64,000 nucleotides of DNA, from assembly GCF_002355895.1 (NCBI RefSeq), contig NZ_AP017652.1, positions 1,211,001 through 1,275,000 of the forward strand, written 5' to 3'. Each line of letters begins with the position of its first letter. Position 1 is the stretch's first letter. Shown here piece by piece: positions 27,781-36,570 of this stretch. The DNA comes from Streptococcus sp. NPS 308. GTDB lineage: Bacteria > Bacillota > Bacilli > Lactobacillales > Streptococcaceae. The notes below the pieces were generated by a model. It ran no database searches. It was not told the DNA's origin and saw only the letters and a program-made list of their open reading frames with translations. A program made the translations under genes and the position numbers.

Positions 27781-28188
27781 ATTAAATAAATTCTCCGACG
27801 ATTTTTTAGCGAAACAATCATTTTCGATAAAAAATCTAGTGCAGGGAGTTTATAGTTCGCCTTATAGCGACTAAAAGAAACGACCTGACTTTCTATTCGT
27901 CGCCTCAGAGGGCGACATTAAATAAATTCTCCGACGATTTTTTAGCGAAACGATACTTTTCGGTAAAAAATCTAGTGCAGGGAGTTTTTAGTTCGCCCAA
28001 TAGCGACTAAAAGAAACGACCTGCCTTTCTATTCGTCGCCTCACAGAGCGACATTAAATAAATTCTCCGACGATTTTTTAGCGAAACGATACTTTTCGGT
28101 AAAAAATCTAGTGCAGGGAGTTTTTAGTTCGCCTTATAGCGACTAAAAGAAACGACCTGCCTTTCTATTCGGCAACTCTCAGGTTGCC
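27781..28188. repeat. Three tandem copies of a 136-bp structured repeat
   Basis: Units start at 27781, 27917 and 28053, each beginning ATTAAATAAATTCTCC; a fourth start at 28189 soon diverges. Copies 1 and 2 differ at about ten positions. Each holds a hairpin GATTTTTTA / TAAAAAATC with an inner CGAAA/TTTCG helix, and a second small hairpin at the unit junction (GTCGCC/GGCGAC or GGCAAC/GTTGCC). Units are contiguous, with no spacers, so this is not a CRISPR. Confidence 0.95.
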
Positions 28189-28214
28189 ATTAAATAAGAT
28201 ACAAAGGGCGAATA

Positions 28215-28287
28215 GAAAGCGATTGAATTTTAGGAAACCAAGGAAGGATTGACAATCCAAGTTGGTTTCTCTAAATTCCGAGCTTTC
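28215..28287 (-). repeat. Long imperfect hairpin downstream of carA
   Basis: Pairs GAAAGC/GCTTTC (28215-28220, 28282-28287), GAATTTTAG/CTAAATTC, GAAACCAA/TTGGTTTC and GGATTG/CAATCC (28246-28258). It lies about 50 bases past the carA stop in the transcript. Confidence 0.8.
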
Positions 28288-28334
28288 CGTCCGTGTTCAG
28301 TTACATAAATTCTCCGACGAGCTTTTACTCGTTT

Positions 28335-29414
28335 TTAGTTTGCTTGTTTAAAAGCTTCCATCATCTCGATAAACTCGTCAAATAGGTAGCTAGCATCGTG
28401 TGGACCAGGAGCTGCATCTGGGTGGAATTGTACAGAAAAACCTGGTTGGTATCTGTGACGTACACCTTCAACTGACTTGTCATTGATTTCTTCGTGGGTA
28501 ATAATCAAATGCTCTGGCAAGTCCTCACGGCTAACTGCATAACCATGGTTCTGGCTAGTAAAGTCTACTCGTCCTGTTGCGATTTCACGTACAGCGTGGT
28601 TAAATCCACGGTGGCCAAATTTCATCTTGTAGGTCTTAGCCCCATTTGCCATGGCAAAGAGTTGGTGTCCCATACAGATACCAAAGATTGGAATTTTTCC
28701 TTGCACACCACGAATCATGTCCAGTGCTTCTGGAACATCTTCTGGGTTTCCTGGACCATTTGACAGCATGACGCCGTCAGGGTTGAGATGGAGAATTTCT
28801 TCTGCTGTGGTTGTATATGGAACCACGGTCACGTTACAATTCCGTTTCGAAAGTTCGCGTAAGATGGAGTGTTTGAGACCAAAGTCTACCAGAACGACAC
28901 TCAATCCAACTCCAGGAGCAGGATAAGCTGTCTTAGTAGAGACTTGCTTGATATTATCTGTCGGCAAGACTGTTGCTTGGAGCTGGTCTGCGATATGGTC
29001 CATGGTATCACCAACATGCGTAAGGGTTGCCCTCATAGTACCATGCTTACGGATAATCTTTGTAAGCGCACGAGTATCAATTCCTGAGATACCAGGGATT
29101 TTCTTGGCTTTCAAGAATTCGTCCAAGGTCATTTGATTGCGCCAGTTGCTGGCTCTACGCGCTTCTTCAAAAACTACTACTCCCTTACAGGTAGGACTGA
29201 TGGATTCGTAGTCATCACGGTTAATCCCATAGTTTCCCACCAACGGGTATGTGAAAGTCAAGATTTGTCCATTATAAGACTGGTCTGTAATGGATTCTTG
29301 ATAGCCGGTCATCCCTGTATTAAAGACGATTTCACCTGTTACATCAATATCTGCTCCGAAGGCCTTGCCTTCAAAAACTGTGCCATCTTCTAATACTAGA
29401 AGTCGTTTTGTCAT
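28335..29414 (-). CDS. carA: Carbamoyl phosphate synthase small subunit
   Basis: 359 aa. Hydrolyses glutamine and channels ammonia to CarB. The N-terminal half is the CarA-specific domain ([27 protein letters not shown]). The C-terminal class I glutamine amidotransferase has the nucleophile cysteine in [14 protein letters not shown] (about residue 243) and the His/Glu pair region [14 protein letters not shown]. It follows pyrB by 48 bases. The carA-carB gap is anomalous and described separately. Confidence 0.97.
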   Translation of the reverse strand: MTKRLLVLEDGTVFEGKAFGADIDVTGEIVFNTGMTGYQESITDQSYNGQILTFTYPLVGNYGINRDDYESISPTCKGVVVFEEARRASNWRNQMTLDEFLKAKKIPGISGIDTRALTKIIRKHGTMRATLTHVGDTMDHIADQLQATVLPTDNIKQVSTKTAYPAPGVGLSVVLVDFGLKHSILRELSKRNCNVTVVPYTTTAEEILHLNPDGVMLSNGPGNPEDVPEALDMIRGVQGKIPIFGICMGHQLFAMANGAKTYKMKFGHRGFNHAVREIATGRVDFTSQNHGYAVSREDLPEHLIITHEEINDKSVEGVRHRYQPGFSVQFHPDAAPGPHDASYLFDEFIEMMEAFKQAN

Positions 29415-29462
29415 ATAGTCACCTCTCGTGGACGCTCTCAGGCGTCTTTTAACGTCTTGTGT

Positions 29463-30386
29463 TTATTTTGCTTTTCTGTATGCCAGAACAGATTCTAAGA
29501 TTGCCATTCTGACAAATACACCATTGGTCATTTGTTGGACAATGCGTGATTTTGGCGCTTCAACTAAATGGTCTGCGATTTCGACATCACGGTTGACTGG
29601 GGCAGGGTGCATGAGAATTGCTTTTTCTTTCAAGCGATCATAACGCTCTTGCGTCAAACCATGTTGCGCATGGTAGCCTTCTTTTGAAAAGACTACTCCA
29701 CTTTCATGACGTTCATGCTGGACGCGAAGGAACATCATGACATCCACCTGATCGATGATCTCGTCAATACTTACAAACTGGCCATAGTCTGCGAATTCCT
29801 GACTTCTCCATTCCTCAGGACCTGCAAAGTAGAGCTCTGCGCCTAAACGTTTCAAAATTTGCATATTTGATTTGGCTACACGTGAGTGGTCCAGATCCCC
29901 AGCGATAGCGACCTTAAGCCCCTCAAAATGGCCAAATTCTTCATATATTGTCATCAAATCAAGCAAGCTCTGACTTGGATGTTGTCCTGAACCGTCTCCA
30001 CCATTGATAATGGAAGTCGTAATGGTTGGACTGGCAATCAACTCTCTGTAGTAGTCGACTTCTGGGTGACGGATAACACAGGCATCCACTCCAAGTGCAG
30101 ACAGTGTCAAGATTGTGTCATAGAGTGTTTCACCCTTGTTAACTGAACTTGTCTTCACATCGAAATCGAGTAGATTCAGTCCCAGCTTAATCTCTGCTAC
30201 TTCAAAGGACTTATGTGTACGAGTCGAACTTTCAAAGAAAAGGTTGGAAACGATATGCTGGTCCTCATAGGAAGCCTGCGCTCCATTCTTAAATTCGATT
30301 CCTCGTTTGATCAATTTCATGACCTGATCTACAGTAAGGTCTTCCATAGAGACCACATGTTGCAAAGCTTGTTGATTTTCTGACAT
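29463..30386 (-). CDS. pyrB: Aspartate carbamoyltransferase catalytic chain
   Basis: 307 aa. Condenses carbamoyl phosphate with aspartate, the committed pyrimidine step. Carbamoyl-phosphate motif [16 protein letters not shown] (about 50-65), [17 protein letters not shown] (about 130-146) and the late [11 protein letters not shown] loop are intact. No regulatory chain gene (pyrI) is present, as in other Firmicutes. It sits 20 bases after pyrR. Confidence 0.97.
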   Translation of the reverse strand: MSENQQALQHVVSMEDLTVDQVMKLIKRGIEFKNGAQASYEDQHIVSNLFFESSTRTHKSFEVAEIKLGLNLLDFDVKTSSVNKGETLYDTILTLSALGVDACVIRHPEVDYYRELIASPTITTSIINGGDGSGQHPSQSLLDLMTIYEEFGHFEGLKVAIAGDLDHSRVAKSNMQILKRLGAELYFAGPEEWRSQEFADYGQFVSIDEIIDQVDVMMFLRVQHERHESGVVFSKEGYHAQHGLTQERYDRLKEKAILMHPAPVNRDVEIADHLVEAPKSRIVQQMTNGVFVRMAILESVLAYRKAK

Positions 30387-30406
30387 GGTTAACTCCTTTT
30401 TGCTAT

Positions 30407-31075
<669 letters not shown>

Positions 31076-31085
31076 TATTGTCATT

Positions 31086-31114
31086 ACTATATCACAAAGA
31101 CCCGTTCAAATCAA
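31086..31114 (-). promoter_or_regulatory. Promoter of the pyr-car operon
   Basis: Leftward -35 TTGATT (31114-31109), 17-base spacer, -10 TATAGT (31091-31086). Confidence 0.75.
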
Positions 31115-31137
31115 GTAAAAACATTCATTATTTTCAC

Positions 31138-31767
31138 TTATAACGAACTAAAATCATATAATTGAGGATAGTGATCGCATTCTGGATTTTTTGGATGACA
31201 GATAGCCCGTCCAAAGTAAATCATGGCTTGGTGGGCTGCCAACCATTTCTCTGGTGGCAGAATGTCCATAACACGTTTTTCTACTTCGAGGGGTGAAGCC
31301 GATTTTTTGACAATATCATGGTGCTTGCAGATACGCTCAACATGGGTGTCCACTGCAAAGGCTGGAATCCCAAAGCCCACGCTCATGACGACATTTGCTG
31401 TTTTGCGACCAACACCTGCTAAGCTTTCTAATTCCTCGCGAGTCTGAGGTACTTGTCCGTCAAAATCGTCTAATAATTGTTGGGCACATTTTTTTAAAAA
31501 CTTGGCTTTATTGCGATACAGTCCCAAGCGAGAAATGTGCGAAGCAATTTCACTTTCAGTTGCCACAGACATGGCTTGAGGCGTTGGAAAAGCAGCAAAG
31601 AGACCTGGTGTAGCCTTGTTGACTGCAGCATCTGTCGTCTGGGCTGACAACATCACTGCAACCAATAGTTCAAAGTGATTGGTAAAATCAAGGCTGGGTT
31701 TGGCATCTGGGAAGAGAGCTATGATTTCTTCTAGCACTTTACGTGCTCGTTTTTTTGACAAGACCAT
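31138..31767 (-). CDS. nth: Endonuclease III homologue with incomplete iron-sulfur site
   Basis: 209 aa. DNA glycosylase/AP lyase for oxidised pyrimidines. Helix-hairpin-helix LESLAGVGRKTANVVMSVG contains the catalytic lysine; the catalytic aspartate is in FAVDTHVERI. The C-terminus normally has C-x6-C-x2-C-x5-C holding a 4Fe-4S cluster. Here it reads AICHPKNPECDHYPQLYDFSSL: the first two cysteines remain, the third is Tyr and the fourth Phe. The cluster is therefore unlikely. The stop and start overlap by one base with yceD upstream. Confidence 0.92.
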   Translation of the reverse strand: MVLSKKRARKVLEEIIALFPDAKPSLDFTNHFELLVAVMLSAQTTDAAVNKATPGLFAAFPTPQAMSVATESEIASHISRLGLYRNKAKFLKKCAQQLLDDFDGQVPQTREELESLAGVGRKTANVVMSVGFGIPAFAVDTHVERICKHHDIVKKSASPLEVEKRVMDILPPEKWLAAHQAMIYFGRAICHPKNPECDHYPQLYDFSSL

Positions 31768-32309
31768 TATTCGTCTCCATCAAATAGTCCTTGCAAGCCA
31801 GCAAATGGACTGTTTTCTTCTTTCTTGACTGCTTGTTGAGCTTGGTACTCCTCCTCTGTCATGATTTGCCAGTCATTACCTGAAACAAATCCTTGACCAG
31901 CTTCTTCTTCAGCTGTCAAGACTTTGATTGGAATGTTTAGCAAGATATTATCTGACACACTTTCAGCCAAATCAATTTCACCATTTTCGATAGGCAGGAC
32001 CAAGTCATCATCTAAAACTTCCTGATCTAGTTGGTTGGTTGCGCCTTCCATGAAAACCTCTGTCACTGGATAAGACTCTGCCAACTCAACTGGCTCCATA
32101 CTGCGACTGGAAGCAAGGACAATGGTGTAAGATAGTTGATAATCTAAGAAATACATGCGGTCTTCATATTGGACCTTCCCTACCGCAAGGATATCTTTGA
32201 CATCTAAAATTTCTTGATTACGGGCACGCAAGTCTGATGCCAGGTCTAAAGCTTGTTCAAAATGTAGGCCTTCAGGCTGCTTACGAATTTCTTGAATATT
32301 TAACTTCAT
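31767..32309 (-). CDS. YceD/DUF177-family protein
   Basis: 180 aa. Belongs to the YceD family, linked to 23S rRNA accumulation and usually found next to rpmF; here it instead precedes nth with a one-base overlap. Recognisable segments are DVKDILAVGKVQYEDRMYFLDYQLSYTIVLASSRSMEPVEL and EVLDDDLVLPIENGEIDLAESVSDNILLNIP. The acidic C-terminus ends LQGLFDGDE. The usual cysteine pair of some family members is replaced by serine and threonine-like residues, suggesting no metal. Confidence 0.85.
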   Translation of the reverse strand: MKLNIQEIRKQPEGLHFEQALDLASDLRARNQEILDVKDILAVGKVQYEDRMYFLDYQLSYTIVLASSRSMEPVELAESYPVTEVFMEGATNQLDQEVLDDDLVLPIENGEIDLAESVSDNILLNIPIKVLTAEEEAGQGFVSGNDWQIMTEEEYQAQQAVKKEENSPFAGLQGLFDGDE

Positions 32310-32410
32310 ATTTCCTCCATAAAGATTTACTCACTTGATTATACCATGAAAAGGCTACAAGTCAGCCTTCCAAACTTTGATATTAAAATCTCCTTTTTAA
32401 CATATTTACT

Positions 32411-32439
32411 ATGACATATTTTCTGTTTAGTGCTATACT
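32411..32439 (+). promoter_or_regulatory. Promoter of the following small gene
   Basis: -35 ATGACA (32411-32416), 17-base spacer, extended -10 TGCTATACT (TATACT 32434-32439). Confidence 0.8.
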
Positions 32440-32476
32440 ATAGGCAAGAATACATCAGAGCAAGGAGGATGCTCAT

Positions 32477-32806
32477 ATGGAAGACAAAGCACTAATCAAC
32501 GAAGCTTACCAACTCCTATCCGAGTTAAATAAAAGCTACCAAAGTTGCAAACAGGGTACAGCCGATGATTTCCGTCTACAAGAACTGCTGAACAGCACTC
32601 TCAAGGAACTTAAAAAAGCGGAAAAGCTTGACAACAGTATCTTAATCGACCTTGAGAAATTTTACCAATGTACCAGTCTTTTGATCGGACTGGGGAGCCT
32701 AAAACTAAACGATCCAGCACGCACTGCTTGGCGCAACTATGACAAGTTCCACTACGAACATGTCAAACACGTGCTAACTCTCTATGGGCCTGTTTTCGGA
32801 TTTTAG
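32477..32806 (+). CDS. Small helical protein, possibly bacteriocin-immunity-like
   Basis: 109 aa with a strong ribosome binding site (AAGGAGG, 32462-32468). Predicted all-helical (EAYQLLSELNKSYQSCKQG, ELLNSTLKELKKAEKLDNSILIDLEKFYQCTSLLIGLG), no signal peptide. Size and four-helix pattern resemble enterocin-A-type immunity proteins, but I see no bacteriocin gene beside it, so this is only a suggestion. Monocistronic. The next promoter, for the ABC-F leader, starts 24 bases after its stop. Confidence 0.8.
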   Translation: MEDKALINEAYQLLSELNKSYQSCKQGTADDFRLQELLNSTLKELKKAEKLDNSILIDLEKFYQCTSLLIGLGSLKLNDPARTAWRNYDKFHYEHVKHVLTLYGPVFGF

Positions 32807-32829
32807 AGTTTATAATTTTAGGTTTACTA

Positions 32830-33133
32830 TTGACAAAATTTCCTTAAAGGTATAGGATAGAGGTACTAATACTCGGAGGTAAGGGAGACATGAACAACTA
32901 AGTCTATCAAATAAAGAACTTTATTTAGTAGATCTTGTTTTTGTCTCTTTTTGCATGCTCTTTTTGTACTAGATTTTCTAGTATCTTGTCCTCATTGAAA
33001 ATCAAAAAACTAGAAAGCTATGCTCCTCTTGGGTTGGGGTAGGCAGCTCCAAGCTAGTTTGACGAGCTTTTTAACGAGGAAAATAGAGTTTTGACAGTGA
33101 CTTTGGGCTCTACTAGATAAAGTAGAGCTTTTT
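32830..33133 (+). promoter_or_regulatory. Attenuator leader of the ABC-F gene with a three-codon ORF
   Basis: Promoter TTGACA (32830-32835), 17 bases, TAGGAT (32853-32858). Then SD GGAGG and a mini-ORF ATG-AAC-AAC-TAA (32890-32901). Hairpin AAATAAAG/CTTTATTT (32909-32926) follows. Terminator GCTCTACT/AGTAGAGC plus five T (33107-33133) ends 36 bases before the ABC-F start. Bases 32918-32932 can instead pair with 33109-33123 over 15 bp, destroying the terminator. Together these form a ribosome-controlled switch. Confidence 0.8.
32990..33078. repeat. Degenerate BOX-like or hairpin insertion in the ABC-F leader
   Basis: About 90 bases with near-complementary ends (TCCTCATTGAAAA / TTTTTAACGAGGA) and an inner AACTAG/CTAGTT helix. 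The start resembles boxA (CATTGAAAATCAAA, AACTAGAAAGCTA). It lies between the two antiterminator arms without breaking either. Confidence 0.4.
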
Positions 33134-33169
33134 GTTATGCACTATGGACATTCTAGAAAGGGCAACAAT

Positions 33170-34696
33170 ATGATAAAAATCAATCATCTGACCATCACAC
33201 AAAACAAAGATCTACGAGATCTTGTATCTAACCTAACCATGACTATCCAAGAAGGAGAAAAGGTTGCTATTATTGGTGAAGAAGGAAATGGTAAATCGAC
33301 TTTACTACGAGCTTTAATGGGGGAAGCATTACCTGATTTTACTATCAAGGGCGACATTCAGTCTGACCTTCAATCACTGGCCTACATTCCTCAAAAGTTA
33401 CCTGAGGAGCTAAAAAATAGAACTCTACATGACTACTTCTTTTTGGATTCTGCTGATTTAGACTACAGCATTCTTTATCGTTTGGCGGAGGAGTTGCACT
33501 TTGATAGCGACCGTTTTGCTAGCGACCAAGAAATTGGCAGTCTGTCAGGTGGCGAAGCTTTGAAAATTCAGCTCATCCATGAGTTGGCAAAACCCTTTGA
33601 GATTCTATTTTTAGATGAACCTTCAAATGACCTGGATCTTGAGACAGTTGATTGGCTAAAAAGTCAGATACAAAAGATGAGGCAAACCGTTATTTTCATT
33701 TCCCATGATGAAGACTTTCTTTCTCAGACGGCAGATACTATTGTTCACTTGCGACTAGTCAAGCACCGGAAAGAAGCGGAAACACTAGTCGAGCATTTAG
33801 ACTATAATCTCTATAGTGAACAAAGAAAGGCTAATTTTGCCAGACAAAGCCAGCAAGCTGCTAACGACCAGAGAGCCTATGACAAAACCATGGAAAAACA
33901 TCGCCGAGTTAAGCAAAATGTAGAAACTGCCTTGCGTAACACTAAAAACGATGTTGCTGGGCGCTTACTGGCTAAAAAGATGAAAACTGTTCTCTCTCAA
34001 GAAAAACGCTTTGAAAAAGCAGCTCAGTCCATGACACAAAAGCCACTTGAAGAAGAGCAAATCCAACTTTTCTTTTCAGACATCCAACCATTACCGGCTT
34101 CTAAAGTCTTAATCCAACTGGAAAAGGAAAATTTGTCCATTGGCCAGCGCATTTTAGCTCAGGAGTTACAACTAACGGTCCGTGGCCAAGATAAAATCGG
34201 TATCATAGGGCCTAATGGTGTTGGAAAATCGACTTTGTTATGCAAGTTACAACAACTCCTAAGCGACAAAAGAGAAATTTCTCTTGGTTTTATGCCACAA
34301 GATTACCATAAAAAACTGGAATTGGATCTATCTCCAGTAGCCTATCTCAGCCAAACTGGGGAAAAAGAGGAATTACAGAAAATCCAATCTCACTTAGCCA
34401 GTCTCAATTTCAGTTATCCAGAGATGCACCACCAGATTCATTCTTTATCTGGTGGTCAACAAGGTAAACTCCTACTTTTAGATTTAGTCTTGCGCAAACC
34501 AAACTTTCTCCTTCTGGATGAGCCTACACGTAATTTTTCTCCCACTTCTCAACCCGAAATCAGAAAACTCTTTGCCTCCTATCCCGGCGGTCTGATCACT
34601 GTTTCACATGACAGACGCTTCTTAAAAGAGGTCTGTACGAGTATCTATCGTTTAACAGAAAATGGTTTGGAAGTTGTTGATTTACAAGATTTTTAG
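33170..34696 (+). CDS. ABC-F ATPase, probable ribosome-protection/antibiotic-resistance type
   Basis: 508 aa from the ATG at 33170 (AAAGGG eight bases upstream). Two ABC domains and no membrane segment, so an ABC-F protein acting on ribosomes. NBD1: GEEGNGKSTLL, LSGGEALKIQL, ILFLDEPSNDLDLE, ISHDEDFL. A charged helical linker of about 80 residues (HRRVKQNVETALRNTKNDVAG) follows. NBD2: GPNGVGKSTLL, LSGGQQGKLLLL, LLLDEPTRNFSPTS, VSHDRRFL. The D-loop of NBD2 is RNFSP instead of NHLD, seen in some resistance ABC-F proteins. An attenuator leader supports a role in response to ribosome-targeting antibiotics. Confidence 0.9.
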   Translation: MIKINHLTITQNKDLRDLVSNLTMTIQEGEKVAIIGEEGNGKSTLLRALMGEALPDFTIKGDIQSDLQSLAYIPQKLPEELKNRTLHDYFFLDSADLDYSILYRLAEELHFDSDRFASDQEIGSLSGGEALKIQLIHELAKPFEILFLDEPSNDLDLETVDWLKSQIQKMRQTVIFISHDEDFLSQTADTIVHLRLVKHRKEAETLVEHLDYNLYSEQRKANFARQSQQAANDQRAYDKTMEKHRRVKQNVETALRNTKNDVAGRLLAKKMKTVLSQEKRFEKAAQSMTQKPLEEEQIQLFFSDIQPLPASKVLIQLEKENLSIGQRILAQELQLTVRGQDKIGIIGPNGVGKSTLLCKLQQLLSDKREISLGFMPQDYHKKLELDLSPVAYLSQTGEKEELQKIQSHLASLNFSYPEMHHQIHSLSGGQQGKLLLLDLVLRKPNFLLLDEPTRNFSPTSQPEIRKLFASYPGGLITVSHDRRFLKEVCTSIYRLTENGLEVVDLQDF

Positions 34697-34707
34697 ATTT
34701 CAAACAT

Positions 34708-34742
34708 AGCAAAAATCCAGAGACGACCTCTGGATTTTGTTT
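34708..34742. terminator. Bidirectional terminator, copy of the htpX terminator
   Basis: Stem AAAATCCAGAG / CTCTGGATTTT (34712-34738). It ends the ABC-F gene rightward. It belongs to the duplicated htpX 3' block. Confidence 0.8.
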
Positions 34743-34857
34743 ACATATGTTTTAAGCGTTCGATTCGTTCTGAGATAGGTGGGTGGGTATAAAAGAGTTT
34801 TTGTAGTCCCCCACCTTTCTTGGGATCATTGATATAAAGAGCGCTGCTAGCATCGTC
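34741..34857 (-). pseudogene. Duplicated 3' fragment of htpX
   Basis: Encodes the last roughly 38 codons of HtpX plus stop, matching 35670-35786 with several substitutions. With the attached terminator the repeat is 34708-34857 against 35636-35786. The CPBP gene lies between the two copies. Confidence 0.9.
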
Positions 34858-34950
34858 TACGTGACAGATTATGCTCTGACTTTTGTTTAAATTGTATAAG
34901 CTAGAAATCATTTTTTAATATTTTACAACTCAAACCATTCTAATATGACA

Positions 34951-35550
34951 TTATCTCATATACAAAAAGCAAAACGCAACCAGATTATTGAGGACATGCA
35001 AAAGAATGGAATTCCATAGGTTGTCAGAAGTCTTGTACCTTATCCCAAATGCAAATCCCATACCTAAATAGGTGATAAAGCTAGGAATAGTATAGGGACC
35101 ATGCAGATAAGCAAAAAGAAGCGATGTAGCAAACAATCCAAAATATGTATTCTTAAATACTATCCCCTGTAACATACCTCGCATAAAGATTTCTTCCGTG
35201 ACAGGTGCCAAAACACAGAGATCCACAAAAAGTACAGACCATGAAAGTGAAAAACTTTGCACAGCTTGAGTTGTGTCTGATTGGGTAGGGCCTAAAAAAT
35301 TGACCAAAATATAAAACAGGAAAAGCAAGGCGTATGATAGAAAACATTTTAAAATATCTTTTAGGCAGATTTTCCGAATGTGAAACAAGTCATACTTTTT
35401 TCCTACATATAAAAATAATGCAAGTTCAACAAGTGTAAAAAGGATTGATAACGTTAATGAATTTTCTCGCATGATTTTCTCTGCTATACTCAAATGAATC
35501 GGCATAAAAATCAAAATCAAGAAAAACGTCATCCAGCGCTTATACATCAT
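34951..35550 (-). CDS. CPBP-family intramembrane metalloprotease
   Basis: 199 aa, six or seven hydrophobic segments. Abi/CAAX-protease fold: EExxxR motif as TEEIFMRGMLQG (about 118-129), second motif FAYLHG (about 146-151) and third HVLNN near residue 187. Family members act in bacteriocin maturation or self-immunity and other membrane proteolysis; the substrate here is unknown. Flanked by the duplicated htpX 3' blocks, so it was probably inserted. Own promoter (TTGTCA-16-TATAAT), GAGGTGA ribosome binding site, and AT-rich codons. Confidence 0.9.
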   Translation of the reverse strand: MMYKRWMTFFLILIFMPIHLSIAEKIMRENSLTLSILFTLVELALFLYVGKKYDLFHIRKICLKDILKCFLSYALLFLFYILVNFLGPTQSDTTQAVQSFSLSWSVLFVDLCVLAPVTEEIFMRGMLQGIVFKNTYFGLFATSLLFAYLHGPYTIPSFITYLGMGFAFGIRYKTSDNLWNSILLHVLNNLVAFCFLYMR

Positions 35551-35587
35551 TCACCTCAATTATATAGAATTATATAGAATTACATAT

Positions 35588-35615
35588 ATTATACTATTTT
35601 TTTGTGAGATGACAA
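35588..35615 (-). promoter_or_regulatory. Promoter of the CPBP gene
   Basis: Leftward -35 TTGTCA (35615-35610), 16-base spacer, -10 TATAAT (35593-35588). A 10-base ATAATTCTAT direct repeat follows before the ribosome binding site. Confidence 0.7.
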
Positions 35616-35638
35616 GTTAAAAGTGAGATGCTAAAAGC

Positions 35639-35669
35639 AAAAATCCAGAGAAACTTCTCTGGATTTTGT
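35639..35669 (-). terminator. Terminator after htpX
   Basis: Stem AAAATCCAGAGAA / TTCTCTGGATTTT with U tail leftward. The counterpart at 34708-34742 has a different loop. Confidence 0.8.
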
Positions 35670-36569
35670 TTACATCTGTTTCAAACGCTCAATTCGTTCT
35701 GAGATAGGTGGGTGGGTGTAAAAGAGTTTTTGTAGTCCGCCACCTTTCTTGGGATCATTGATATAAAGAGCGCTGCTAGCATCGTCGATGTGGTGATGCA
35801 TTGGCTCGCTATTGTCCAACTTGCGCAAGGCATTGATCATCCCTTGAGGATTGCGGGTCAGCTCCACACTGGATGCATCCGCTAGAAATTCTCGCTGACG
35901 AGAGATAGCTAGTTGTACCAAGGTTGCTGCAAGTGGTGCTAGAACAATGGCTAAGAGAGAGATAACAAGCATGATAATCTCTAGACCATTTCCATCGCGA
36001 TCATTATCACTCCGTCTGCGGCCTGCGCCACCCCACCACATCATCCGACCAGCCATACTAGATAGCAGTGTAATAGCACTAGCAAGTGCAACAGCAATGG
36101 TCGAAATGCGGATATCGTAGTTCCGAATGTGACTGACTTCATGACCCATGACCGCTTCTAGCTCCTCACGGTTCATGATGGCTAGAAGACCCGAAGTGGC
36201 CGCAACTGCCGCATTCTGCGGATTAGAACCTGTTGCAAAGGCATTTAAAGAAGAATCCTCAATGATGAAAACACGTGGCATGGGAATCTGAGCAACCATG
36301 GCCATATCTTCCACTACATGGTAGAGGTCTGGTGCTGTTTGCTCATCAACCTCACGCGCCCCATTCATAGACATGACAATCTCTGTTGATTGAAAGATCA
36401 TGGTCAAGGCATAGACAAAACCGATGATTAGGGCTATGATCATACCCCCAAGACCTGAGCGCATGAAGAGATAACCAACCGCATAACCAACCAAGGTCAA
36501 GAGTAGGAAGAAAACCAGCAATAAAATCCAAGTTTTTCGTTTATTACTCGAAATTTGATCAAACAACAT
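35670..36569 (-). CDS. htpX: HtpX-like membrane zinc metalloprotease
   Basis: 299 aa from the ATG at 36569 (AGGTGA five bases upstream); a GTG at 36578 would add three residues. Two N-terminal membrane segments ([39 protein letters not shown]), then the M48 zinc motif [11 protein letters not shown] (HExxH), two further hydrophobic segments and a glutamate in [13 protein letters not shown]. Takes part in membrane-protein quality control. Paired with lemA, a common association. The lemA stop lies inside its ribosome-binding region, so translation is coupled. Its last 39 codons are duplicated downstream. Confidence 0.95.
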   Translation of the reverse strand: MLFDQISSNKRKTWILLLVFFLLLTLVGYAVGYLFMRSGLGGMIIALIIGFVYALTMIFQSTEIVMSMNGAREVDEQTAPDLYHVVEDMAMVAQIPMPRVFIIEDSSLNAFATGSNPQNAAVAATSGLLAIMNREELEAVMGHEVSHIRNYDIRISTIAVALASAITLLSSMAGRMMWWGGAGRRRSDNDRDGNGLEIIMLVISLLAIVLAPLAATLVQLAISRQREFLADASSVELTRNPQGMINALRKLDNSEPMHHHIDDASSALYINDPKKGGGLQKLFYTHPPISERIERLKQM

Positions 36570-36570
36570 C

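Larger units (their letters stand above)
27615..28334. other. 720-base structured spacer between carA and carB
   Basis: No gene of normal size. On the leftward transcript it carries, in order, a long hairpin (28287-28215), three 136-base tandem repeats (28188-27781) and a second long hairpin (27712-27638). The unit fragment ATAAATTCTCCGACGA recurs at 28305-28320 next to the carA stop. Operon genes are usually tightly packed, so this is unusual. Confidence 0.85.

Noticed and set aside
27781..28188. CRISPR array
   Set aside because: The 136-base units are contiguous and nearly identical along their whole length; there are no short repeats separated by unique spacers and no cas genes.
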